Position numbers and translations under genes: made by a program. The notes under the pieces were generated by a model. That model was not told the DNA's origin. It ran no database searches and saw only the letters and a list, made by a program, of their open reading frames with translations. Below, in pieces: positions 15,541 to 24,300 of a stretch of DNA of 64,000 bases. Every line of letters starts with the position of its first letter. The stretch's first letter is position 1. This DNA is from Modicisalibacter luteus DSM 23508 (GTDB taxonomy: Bacteria > Pseudomonadota > Gammaproteobacteria > Pseudomonadales > Halomonadaceae): the NCBI RefSeq assembly GCF_000378505.1, contig NZ_KB899997.1, forward strand, positions 62,001-126,000, given 5' to 3'.

Positions 15541-15607
15541 ATCATATAAAGAGTACTGTGCCATTGTAATAACCTATGTAACTCAAGCACGTAAGAGATT
15601 GATGACA
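15541..15607 (-). promoter_or_regulatory. Promoter and GacA/UvrY-like activator site of the Rsm-like RNA
   Basis: The -10 box TATGAT lies at 15541-15546 (minus strand). An 18 bp element at 15590-15607 reads TGTCATCAATCTCTTACG on the minus strand. It keeps the CTTAC half and spacing of the TGTAAG-N6-CTTACA consensus and is centred near -65 from the predicted start, where the site sits in known rsm genes. The -35 region is poor, as expected for an activated promoter. Confidence 0.6.
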
Positions 15608-15857
15608 AAGCGCATACGAACATAGCTTAAAACAAGCATGAAAGACTTGCTTTTGCATCTATCTTATTGATTTGCAATACATTTGATATTTGTTGCTTAG
15701 ATTTTCCTATTGCCAGTGAGTTTTTGGAGATCTTTGGTAATATGTGTAAATACAAGTTGTGAAAATGGCAGTATTCAGAGTTTTGTTAATTAATGCAGAG
15801 TAAAATAATGTAATATTGGTGCGTTCGACAGGACTCAGGACAACGATATAGCAAAGC
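15608..15857. other. AT-rich intergenic segment
   Basis: From about 15540 to 15857 the sequence is strikingly A/T-rich compared with everything around it. It contains no convincing gene. It probably holds the promoter of the response regulator on the plus strand and upstream elements of the Rsm-like RNA on the minus strand. Such A/T-rich tracts are favoured by H-NS/MvaT-type proteins. Confidence 0.5.
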
Positions 15858-16583
15858 ATGCTAAGGATGGGTAATTGCTTGAATAGTGAAAACAAGGATC
15901 GTGTATTAATCGTCGAAGACGACGAACGCCTGGCGACATTGACTCAGGAATATCTTGAGGCCAACGGCTATCGGGTCATTGTCGAAGCGGATGGCGCCCT
16001 CGCCGTGGAGCGCATCATTGAGCTGCAGCCTGGCATCGTCATTCTTGATCTGATGCTTCCCGGCGCAGACGGCCTGTCTATCTGCCGCCGCGTGAAGCCC
16101 TATTACGCCGGCCCGATTCTGATACTCACGGCACGTGCCGATGACGTGGATCAGGTGCTGGGCCTGGAGATGGGCGCCGACGACTACCTGCCGAAACCGG
16201 TACAGCCGCGAGTGTTGCTGGCCCACATGCACGCGCTCATGCGGCGCAAGGATTCGGCCGTCCGCAAGAGTAAGCCGGTTCTACTGAACTTCGGTGGGTT
16301 GATGATCAACAGAACGGTTCGCGAGGCTTGGCTCGACGGGGAGCGGATCGACCTTAGCTGTTCCGAGTTCGATCTGTTATGGCTGCTTGCCAACAATGCC
16401 GGCCGCGTGCTGACCCGTGAAGAAATATTCTCGTCGATACGCGGCACTCCCTATAACGGGCAGGATCGTGGCATAGACGTGCGCGTATCGCGTATTCGCC
16501 CCAAGATCGGAGACGATCCCAACCAGCCTCATCTTATCAAGACGGTACGTAACCGAGGGTATATGTTCGTCAAACGTGCCTGA
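15858..16583 (+). CDS. OmpR/RstA family response regulator (orphan)
   Basis: The 241-residue regulator has a receiver domain (about residues 15-128). The acidic pair is in VEDDE, the phospho-acceptor Asp in VILDLMLPGADG, Thr in ILTARA and Lys in YLPKPV. The OmpR-type winged helix follows (about 138-240, with LSCSEFDLLWLLANNAGRVLTREEI and IRPKIGDDPNQPHLIKTVRNRGYMF). Closest in layout to RstA. The usual partner kinase gene (rstB type) does not follow: a convergent SDR gene lies next. The start is uncertain between 15858 and 15867 because neither ATG has a clear ribosome site. The region upstream is AT-rich. Confidence 0.88.
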   Translation: MLRMGNCLNSENKDRVLIVEDDERLATLTQEYLEANGYRVIVEADGALAVERIIELQPGIVILDLMLPGADGLSICRRVKPYYAGPILILTARADDVDQVLGLEMGADDYLPKPVQPRVLLAHMHALMRRKDSAVRKSKPVLLNFGGLMINRTVREAWLDGERIDLSCSEFDLLWLLANNAGRVLTREEIFSSIRGTPYNGQDRGIDVRVSRIRPKIGDDPNQPHLIKTVRNRGYMFVKRA

Positions 16584-16588
16584 TCGAT

Positions 16589-16616
16589 GCCCCGCAGGGT
16601 ATTCCCGCTGCGGGGC
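16589..16616 (+). terminator. Hairpin after the response regulator
   Basis: A 9 bp stem (GCCCCGCAG/CTGCGGGGC) lies 6 bases after the stop. It has no T-run, and its role between convergent genes is inferred. Confidence 0.5.
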
Positions 16617-16669
16617 TAGCCTGCCGCTCCTGTAATCGGTACAGCAGCGGCATGCTGTTCGATAACCGC

Positions 16670-17578
16670 TCACGCCTTGGGCCACTTCGCTCCTGTCAGT
16701 TCGCAGGACGCCTTCCATAATCGCTCGGCGACGTCCTGATCGCGGGCAGCCGGGGCAATATGAGCTGGTTTGGGCGCACCGCGTGTTTCCCCCAGGCCGG
16801 CAGGGCCGATGTAACTGCCTGGACGAACGTTGCTGGCGGTGGCTGCGTAGAGTACGGGCCGCGCTCCCTCGACAGCAGACTGACTGACAAACGGCATCGC
16901 CAAACGGAAGAGACGGCCCGCCATGCCGCGGCTGATAATGCCGTGATCGAACAATGCTGTGCGCGAAAGGCCGGGGTGCGCTGCCAGGCTAACCAGCCCC
17001 CAGTTTTCGGCGTGGCTGTAGCGCTGCAATGTCTGGCTGAACAGCAGCATGGCCAGCTTGGACTGGCGGTAGGCGCGCCAAGGGTCGTAACGGTACTCGC
17101 CGTGAAGATCCTCAAAATCGATACGCCCACCGCGGTGCGCCAAGCTCGAGAGTTGCACGACACGTGGCGCCGGTGCCGCCAATAGCAGGGGGAGAAGCAG
17201 GCTGGTCAGCAAAAAATGGCTCAGAAAGTTGACGCCAAACTGGCGCTCGAAACCATCCTGGGTCAATTCCCGCGTCGGCAATGCCAGGACACCGGCATTG
17301 TTTATCAACACGTCCAGCGAAGGCTCACAGGCGCGCAATCTTGCAGCGAAGTCTCGCACCGAGGCCAGGCTGTCCAGATCGAGTGGCTCGAATCGAACGT
17401 CTGCTCTTGGGCAATCATTGCGCAAGGAGCTAATCGCCGCATGGCCCTTGTCCGAATTCCGCCCCGCCAGGATGACGCGATATCCCTGACGGATTAGCCC
17501 CTTGGTGGTTTCGAAGCCCAACCCTGCATTGGCGCCGGTAACAACAGCCAACTTCCCTTCGATATCGTGATCAGTCAT
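16670..17578 (-). CDS. SDR oxidoreductase, retinol dehydrogenase-like
   Basis: The protein has 302 residues and a classical short-chain dehydrogenase layout: TGANAGLG cofactor motif (about residue 14), NNAG (about residue 92), catalytic Ser in QLSSLAHRGG, and YRQSK as the YxxxK motif (about residue 166). It resembles the retinol dehydrogenase/WWOX-like branch with a long C-terminal region. ATG 17578 overlaps the stop of the upstream monooxygenase gene by 8 nt (ATGACTGA), so the two genes are coupled. Substrate unknown. Confidence 0.87.
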   Translation of the reverse strand: MTDHDIEGKLAVVTGANAGLGFETTKGLIRQGYRVILAGRNSDKGHAAISSLRNDCPRADVRFEPLDLDSLASVRDFAARLRACEPSLDVLINNAGVLALPTRELTQDGFERQFGVNFLSHFLLTSLLLPLLLAAPAPRVVQLSSLAHRGGRIDFEDLHGEYRYDPWRAYRQSKLAMLLFSQTLQRYSHAENWGLVSLAAHPGLSRTALFDHGIISRGMAGRLFRLAMPFVSQSAVEGARPVLYAATASNVRPGSYIGPAGLGETRGAPKPAHIAPAARDQDVAERLWKASCELTGAKWPKA

Positions 17579-17894
17579 TGCCAACCGTCTGAATGACCTC
17601 AAACCCCTCGAACCTAGGTGGGCCTAGGTAAAGCCCCTCGCGTCGGCTCTGGCCAGCATTGGCGTGGGCAGCGCGGAACGCCTCGGAGTGCGTCCAGGCA
17701 TCGAAATCCTCGCGGGAACGCCAAGTGGTATGCGAGGCGTAAAGGACGTGATCCCCCTCATCGGGACCGCGGAGCATATGGAACTCGACGAAACCAGGCA
17801 GGCCCTGCAGATGGGTTTCCCGCTCCAGCCAGATCTGCTCGAACTCTTCCGTTCTCTCGGGATTGACGCGAAAACGGTTCATGACGATGAACAC
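17571..17894 (-). CDS. ABM-domain protein, HmoA-type heme monooxygenase-like
   Basis: The 107-residue dimeric alpha-beta barrel (antibiotic biosynthesis monooxygenase) family protein has FIVMNRFRVNPE at the start, a central TTWRSREDFDAWTHSEAF, and AAHANAG. Asn (residue 6), Trp (about 58) and His (about 76) fall where the catalytic triad of IsdG/HmoA-type heme oxygenases lies. It begins at GTG 17894 with AAGGAG about 8 nt upstream. It is co-transcribed with the SDR gene. A heme-degrading role is possible but not proven. Confidence 0.78.
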   Translation of the reverse strand: MFIVMNRFRVNPERTEEFEQIWLERETHLQGLPGFVEFHMLRGPDEGDHVLYASHTTWRSREDFDAWTHSEAFRAAHANAGQSRREGLYLGPPRFEGFEVIQTVGND

Positions 17895-18149
17895 GGTGAA
17901 CTCTCCTTACGGTCAGGTTGATGAAAGCTGCCGTTTGACCATGGCACCTTCCTCGGTAGGGGGCAAGGTGGGTTCTCCTGACGCTTCAACATGTGGCTAG
18001 CTTTCGGCCAGTAGCGGTCCTTTGGCAGAGCTAGAACACACCCTGGTTGCAAATATGCGCGCCAACTAACGCTGTCGGGACAGCTGGTAATTGGCCTTTA
18101 ACCGATACCCAGCCATAGCGTATTTACTCAAAATTCAGACATGCAGAAA
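17895..18149. other. Intergenic region upstream of the monooxygenase-SDR pair
   Basis: About 255 bases lie between the cold shock terminator and the GTG start of the monooxygenase gene. No supported gene is present. They must hold the minus-strand promoter of the pair, but no clear -35/-10 was found by eye. Confidence 0.35.
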
Positions 18150-18179
18150 CACGAAAGCCCGCATACGCGGGCTTTCGTG
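18150..18179 (-). terminator. Terminator of the cold shock gene
   Basis: A perfect 13 bp stem (CACGAAAGCCCGC/GCGGGCTTTCGTG) with a 4 nt ATAC loop lies about 40 bases after the csp stop. The T-run after it is weak (TTTCTG), but the hairpin is very stable. Confidence 0.8.
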
Positions 18180-18218
18180 CTCGAAGCCTTACGGCTCGAA
18201 AGCGCAGACTAACCGAAG

Positions 18219-18422
18219 TTAGAGAGGCTTGATGTTCGCAGCCTGAAGGCCTTTCTTGCCCTGGGTCACGTCAAAAGAGACCTGTTGACCATCTTGCAGG
18301 GACTTGAAACCGTCAGCCTGAATTTCTGAGAAGTGGGCAAAGAGATCATCACCACCGTCAGCCGGAGAGATGAAGCCGAAGCCTTTAGAGTCGTTGAACC
18401 ACTTAACTGTGCCAGTTGTCAT
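18219..18422 (-). CDS. CspA family cold shock protein
   Basis: The 67-residue OB-fold protein has [18 protein letters not shown] (RNP1 motif KGFGFI) and [10 protein letters not shown] (RNP2 position). It binds single-stranded nucleic acid as an RNA chaperone and antiterminator. AAGGA lies about 7 nt before the ATG. The long non-coding stretch upstream (18423-19098) would allow the extended 5' leader typical of cold-regulated csp messages, but I cannot show a cold box. Confidence 0.93.
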   Translation of the reverse strand: MTTGTVKWFNDSKGFGFISPADGGDDLFAHFSEIQADGFKSLQDGQQVSFDVTQGKKGLQAANIKPL

Positions 18423-19098
18423 GTTCGAATTCCTTACGCGCTAGGCGCTTTATGCGATTGCCGGGTACTACCCCAGATGAAGTAGGTAAAACAAGGGATA
18501 CAACCAGGCTACCGAATGATTCGAGTACAACTGACAATATGCGACTTGCTAACCAACTGAGAGCATCATGCCATAGCACCTTGGCCCAGTCAAATAAATA
18601 TGTCCAGAAAGCCCGTGAGGGTGCCATGGCGAATGTTATCGCTTGATTCGATCAGGGGGTAAGGCTTTTTTAAAACGGCTCCTGGCGGCGCTCCTTGAGA
18701 GTTAACGACATGATCACGTTCATGTTTTTTGTTTGGCACTCAATCCGACCCGCATGAGCGTTATGGGGCTTGGCCTGCTCAGGTAAGACGAGAAAACCGA
18801 TTTGATAGAGCTGTTAGCCCCTGAAAGCACAGCGACGCTTGATGCCATCATAGACAAGGTCCACTCACTCCGGCCAACCCGGGTTATCCCGATGTTACAA
18901 AGACAATTTGCAGATAGCGGTTTGTAAGAATGCTGAACGATGACTGGACCGTAATCACCAAGGATCCTCCTTGTGAGCGCAGTGGGAGCATAGGGTCGCG
19001 GTCACCAGTGACGGGTTCGAGGTTCTGGCTCCCTGGCATGATCATTCCGAGGACTATCCAGCCATCCTCTGAAAGCAGCGTTGATCATGGTATTGAAT
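18423..19098. other. Long intergenic region between csp and recD
   Basis: About 675 bases have no supported gene. The csp-proximal part is likely its promoter and 5' leader. The remainder contains only short frames without ribosome sites and no IS ends, tRNA or clear terminator apart from the recD hairpin at 19099. A small CAAGGA/TCCTTG hairpin is present near 18960. Confidence 0.4.
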
Positions 19099-19122
19099 GG
19101 CAGCTTTGGTTACTAAGCTGCC
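19099..19122 (-). terminator. Hairpin after recD
   Basis: An 8 bp stem (GGCAGCTT/AAGCTGCC) with an 8 nt loop begins about 10 bases after the recD stop. The minus-strand T-run is poor (ATTCAAT). It is a probable weak terminator of the recCBD operon. Confidence 0.45.
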
Positions 19123-19131
19123 TTGATTGCT

Positions 19132-21366
19132 TTACGCTAACCCACTCACCCGCGTCACTTCCCTCAGCACCGCCTCATCCAGTATCCCGCGCCCGCTTTC
19201 CGCTAATGTGAACCAGTTCTTGGCACGCGTAACACCCGTGTAGATCAATTCTCTAGTCAGGATGGGGTTGGGTGCGTCGGGCAGCACCAGCGCGGTGTGG
19301 GTGAATTCCGAGCCCTGGGACTTGTGCACGGTCATGGCGAAGACGGTCTCCACCGCCTGCAGGCGGCTGGGTAGTACCCATTTGATGCGTCCGCTGCCGT
19401 CGTTGCTGGGGAAGGCGGCGCGCAGCATCGTCTTGCCGGGTTGGCCGGGCAGCGGCAGCGCGAGGGTGATGCCGATGTCGCCGTTCATCAGTCCCAGGCT
19501 GTAGTCGTTGCGGGTGACGAGCACCGGGCGGCCGAGGTACCAACCGCGTTCGAGTTCGGCGTCGCTGGCGTGGATCAGCCCTTGGCGGCGCAGGGCGCGG
19601 GCAATGCGCGGGTTCAGGCCTTCCACGCCCCACGGGCCCTTGCGCAGCGCGCACAGCAACTGGAAGCGGCCATAGGCATCGATCACCGCGCGTGCCCAGG
19701 CATCGAAGGCCTCGCGGTCATGGTCCAGGTCGGCATCGGCGGGTGGGCGTTGCTTGGTCAACACTTCCAGGTAATGCCGGTAGCCAGTGGGCGGGGGCAG
19801 TTCGCCGTCACGCCCGATACGGCCACGGCCCTTATCGAGAAAGCCGCCGGGGTTGCCGTCGACCACCAGCCGGTCCAGCGCCGGGTCGTCGCTGTCGCTC
19901 AGGCGCAGGTGGGCAATGTCCGCATAGCCCTGCTGGAAGACCTGACGCACCGCGCGGCGTTTGTCCTTGGGTTGGTGATCGCTCGCCAGCGGGCGGTTCA
20001 CGGCCTGGGCCAACTGGCCGATGCCGCTGCTGGCATCGAAGCGATGACTCACCCGCAGCATGGCGATGGCCTGATCCAAGGCCTGACCATGATCGCTCAT
20101 GTAATGCTCGGGTAGTGTGGCGCCGGCAACCTGGGCCAGCCAGTCGCAGGTCGCCGGGGTGTAATAAGCGGCCTCGGCACGCTGGCAAAGGTCGCCGAGC
20201 ACGGCGCCGGCCTCCACCGAGGCGAGCTGGTCCTTGTCGCCGAGCAGCACCAGCCGCGCCCGCGGTGGCAGGGCGCCGAGCAGGGCGGCCATCATTTCGA
20301 TGTCCACCATCGAGGCTTCATCGACCACCAGCACATCGAGAGTCAGGCGGTTGTTGGGGTTATAACGAAAGTGGCGTGTATCGGGGCGTGAGCCCAGCAG
20401 GCGGTGCAGCGTGGTGACTTCCGTCGGTATCGCTTCGCGCAGCGTGTGGATATCCACGCCGCCAGCGCAGGTCGCCGAGGCGAGTTCCAGCAGGGAAAGC
20501 CCTTCGACCTGTTTGGCGATGGACTCGTTGAGGCGCGCGGCGGCTTTGCCGGTGGGCGCGGCCAGACGGATGCGCAGGGGGCGGTCACCGGTCTGGCCGA
20601 GCTGCAATGCCTGGAGCAGGGCGAGCAGACGCACCACGGTGGTGGTCTTGCCGGTGCCGGGGCCGCCGGTGATCACCGAGAAGCGCGATCGAGCAGCCAG
20701 CGCACAGGCAAGCTTCTGCCAGTCGAGTTGGGCGTCGTCATGTGCCTCGGTGGCGGTGGCCTCGCCGAACAGCGCATCGAGGGACTGCTTCAGGGTGTCG
20801 GTCGGCGGCGTGGGCAGGTCGTGGATCAGCCGACCGTGCAGGGCGTGGCGAATATCCTGCTCATATTTCCAGTAGCGACGCAGGTAAATGCGCGTGCTGC
20901 CGGACGTGTCGAGACGCACCAGCGGCGTATTGCCGGAACGCGTCTGATCGCCGTGGCTGACCAGCGTCGGGTTGGCGAGGGCTTCGCGCCATGTCTCTAG
21001 ATGCAGCCCGTCGAGAATTTCGCTGGGCAGCGGCGGCGGGTCGCTAAGATCGTCGCCTTCCGGCGGTAGGGACAATGCCAGGTTGGGAGCGGCCAGGGTC
21101 TGGGCGAGATCCAGGCATACGTGCCCGCGACCGAGCTGATGGCTGGCCAGGGCGGCGGCGAGCAACAACAGTGGGTGGCCGTCGCCGACCTCGCGGTGCA
21201 GGAATACCGCCAGCGCGCGATCCAGCGGACGCAGCCAGCCGCGGTCCACCCAGCGCTGCAGCAGGGCCATCAATGCATCGTGGTCGTGCCAGGCGGCATG
21301 GGAGACCTCGCGGGACGGAGTGTCCGCCTCGGGATTGAGATCGGCGAATAGGTCGAGTTCCTTCAT
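19132..21366 (-). CDS. recD: Exodeoxyribonuclease V alpha subunit RecD
   Basis: This 744-residue superfamily 1B helicase has Walker A GGPGTGKTTT (about residue 233), the DEAS box in LDVLVVDEASMVD, further motifs in RLVLLGDKDQL, and a C-terminal MTVHKSQGSEF and YTGVTRAK. It is the 5'-3' motor of RecBCD, which unwinds and degrades DNA ends and loads RecA at Chi. It is longer than E. coli RecD (608). Last gene of the operon; its start overlaps the recB stop by 4 nt. Confidence 0.97.
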   Translation of the reverse strand: MKELDLFADLNPEADTPSREVSHAAWHDHDALMALLQRWVDRGWLRPLDRALAVFLHREVGDGHPLLLLAAALASHQLGRGHVCLDLAQTLAAPNLALSLPPEGDDLSDPPPLPSEILDGLHLETWREALANPTLVSHGDQTRSGNTPLVRLDTSGSTRIYLRRYWKYEQDIRHALHGRLIHDLPTPPTDTLKQSLDALFGEATATEAHDDAQLDWQKLACALAARSRFSVITGGPGTGKTTTVVRLLALLQALQLGQTGDRPLRIRLAAPTGKAAARLNESIAKQVEGLSLLELASATCAGGVDIHTLREAIPTEVTTLHRLLGSRPDTRHFRYNPNNRLTLDVLVVDEASMVDIEMMAALLGALPPRARLVLLGDKDQLASVEAGAVLGDLCQRAEAAYYTPATCDWLAQVAGATLPEHYMSDHGQALDQAIAMLRVSHRFDASSGIGQLAQAVNRPLASDHQPKDKRRAVRQVFQQGYADIAHLRLSDSDDPALDRLVVDGNPGGFLDKGRGRIGRDGELPPPTGYRHYLEVLTKQRPPADADLDHDREAFDAWARAVIDAYGRFQLLCALRKGPWGVEGLNPRIARALRRQGLIHASDAELERGWYLGRPVLVTRNDYSLGLMNGDIGITLALPLPGQPGKTMLRAAFPSNDGSGRIKWVLPSRLQAVETVFAMTVHKSQGSEFTHTALVLPDAPNPILTRELIYTGVTRAKNWFTLAESGRGILDEAVLREVTRVSGLA

Positions 21367-24300
21367 GCCGGCGTCTCCATGGCCTGGGTGTCGGTAGCGT
21401 TGACGGTGGCGAGGGGCTCGCCGCGGAACAGCGCGTCCATGGCCTCGATCAGTTCGCGAGGGGGGCGCTCGGCGTGTACGCCGCGGCTGGCGGCATGAGT
21501 GCCCCGTAGAAACACCGTCAGTGAACCGCCGATGTGTCGGTCATAGTCGTATCCCTTCAGGCGCGCCTTGAGCAGGCGGTGCAGGGCGAGCAGATACAAC
21601 GCGTACTGCAGGTCGTAGCGCTTCTCGGCAACGGCGGCGCGCATCGCTTCAGGCGTGTAGGCGCTGTCGTCCAGGCCCAGATGGTTGGATTTCCAGTCGG
21701 CCACGTAATAACGGCCCTGATGTTCGAAGACTAGGTCGATGAAGCCCTTGAGCATGCCGTTGAGCTGGTCGCGCTCGGCGCGGGGGCGCGGCATGCCGTG
21801 CAGGGTGTAGCGGCGTACCAGCGCGTCGAGGGTGGGCGCCTCGACCTGGTTGGCCGCGAACCAGAATTCCATCTCGACCTGATAGGCGCTCAGGTCTTCC
21901 AGGCGCACCTCGGCGGTTTCCGGCCCGATGCCGGGCAGCGGTAGGGGGCGGCTCAGCAGGTCGGCCAGCCAGTCGTCCAGCGTCGGTAGCCACTGGGTCC
22001 AGCCGCGCAGGTTGCAGCGCCGCGCTAGGGTGTCTTCGCGCTGGTTGGGGTGAGCGTTCACTAGCGCAAAGCCCTGCTGTCCCGCCCACTCCAGAATGCC
22101 GTGCAAAAACGTACCGGGGCCAGGGCCACGGGGGAAGCGGTGCAGGCTAGGCACCGGCTGGTCGGGGTTGGCGTTGTCACGGGGTTCGGTCATCACCTCG
22201 AAGGCGGTGGCCTCGACGGCAGTGGCCGGTTCGAACGGCGTTGACTCGGTGATCGGCTCGGCAACGGGCTCGAAGGTCGTCTCGGGCGCGATGGCCGGAG
22301 CCTCGCCGGAGAAGCGCAGCGCCGAGTAGCTGGCTATCCACCAGTGCTCGCGGGCGCTGCGCAGCGGCTGGCGCGCCTCGCCGAGCTTGGGCTGGTCGTC
22401 GTCCAGCGTGATGACTTGACGGGTGGGCTGTGGCGCAGGGCTGAGCACAATGGATTCACAGCGGCCCTTGAGCGTGGCCAGCATGTTACCGAAGTTGGAT
22501 GGCGCCACCGCTTCACCGTTGGCCAGCAGTTGGCCTATGGCGCAGCCCTCCATGCCTTTGAGCGGCGCCATGCCCAGCCAGGTGGCGTGGCGGGCGCGGG
22601 TCAGCGCGACGTAGAGCTTGCGCAGATCTTCACCGAGGCGCTCGCGGTCGGCGCGCTCAAGGATGGTGTCGTCGGCTTCCAGGCTGATCTGCAGTTTGCC
22701 GTCGTCGTCATGCCAGCGCAGCGGAGAGTCATCCTTCTTGGTGGGGCGATGTCCACAGATGAAGGGCAGGAACACCAGCGGATACTCCAGTCCCTTCGAC
22801 TTGTGGATGGTGATCACCTGGACCAGATCGGCATCGCTTTCCAAGCGCAGTTTGTGGGCATCACCTTGGCCCTGAGGGTCGGCAATGGCCTCGGCGAGAA
22901 AGCGAATCATTGCGTGCTCGCCGTCGAGTTCCTGGCTGGCCTGCTGAAGCAACTCCCCCAAGTGAAGCAAGTCAGTAAGCAAGCGTTCACCATCGCTGGC
23001 AGGCCCGTCAACGAGGAGGCGTGCAGGCACGCCGAAGTCGTTCATCACCCGGCGCAGCAGTGGCAGCACACCCTGGGTCTGCCATAGGCGATGGTAGTCA
23101 CGGAATTGCATGACCCGGGCTTCCCAGGCCAGTTCGTCTTCGTTCAGGGCGTCGAGTTCGGGCAGGCCGAGGCCCAGCGCGGGCGTGGCCAGGGCGGCGC
23201 GCAGCTTACGGTCATCGTCGGGCTCGGCGCAGGCACGCAGCCAGGTTTCGACCTGCGGCGCGATGGGCGAGGCAAACACCTTGTCCTTGTCGGAAAGATA
23301 GACGCTCTTCACGCCGCGCCGGGCCAGCGCCTGGCGGATGGCGCGGGCCTCGCCCAGGCCATTGACCAGCACCGCCATGTCGGAGGGCTTGAGCGCCTTG
23401 AAGTCATCATCGCTACTGAACCCGGCACGCCCCTGCTGGCCGTGTTCCAGCAATTCGACCATGGCGCTGGCGCAGCGCTCGGCCATCTCGGTGTGATAGG
23501 TGCCCTTGGCCAACGGCTCGTCGCTTTCCAGTTGCCACAGGGTCATGGCCGGTAGCGTCTGGCCGTTCAGCGTGAGTGAGTCCTTGCGTCCCTTGGCGGC
23601 GACTTCGTTGAAGGGTACCGGGTTGCCGCCATCCTTGCCCTTGAACAGGAAAGCACCGGGCGGGTGCTGCTCGGCATGCGCAAAGCAGCGATTGACCGCC
23701 TCGACCATCGTCGTGCAGGAGCGGAAATTGGTACCCAGCGTGACATGGCGGCCAGCGGTGTCGCGGCGTGCCTGCAGGTAGGTGTGAATGTCAGCGCCAC
23801 GGAAGGCGTAGATCGCTTGCTTGGGATCGCCGATCAGGAACACGCCGGTATCGCGGCGGTTCTCGCTGATGCGGTAGACGCAATCGAAGATGCGGTACTG
23901 CACCGGATCGGTATCCTGAAATTCGTCGATCAACGCGACCGGGAACTGGCGGCGGATCTGCGCACCCAGTGCTTCGCAGTTGCCACCGGCCAAGGCGCGG
24001 TCGAGATGGGTCAGCAACTCGTTGGGACCCATCTCGGCACGGCGTAGCTGCTCGCGCTCCAGGCGTGTGCGGCACCAGTGTACGGCATGGAGCAATAGCG
24101 TAGCGCGCGGCTCGGGTAGGGCATCGAGCTCGGCCTGCAACTCGGCGATAGCATTGAGGGCGGGATGATCCGGTGGCTCACCCTTGAGCCAGATCTCGGC
24201 CATGCCTTCCGGGGTTAGGCGCTTCCAGGCGGCGGGGGTCAGCTCAGGCCGCACGGCGTCGCTCTGGCACCAGTCGCGCAGTGCGCCCAGCCAGTTGGCG

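Noticed and set aside
17895-17980. Leader peptide with a TTG start and an AGGAG site upstream of the monooxygenase gene (minus strand)
   Set aside because: The frame is only about 17 codons, continues upstream without a start until a stop, and has no regulatory hairpin beside it.
18423-18660. A 74-residue minus-strand frame and a 76-residue plus-strand frame upstream of csp
   Set aside because: They overlap each other and the expected csp leader, show no family similarity, and have no ribosome site.
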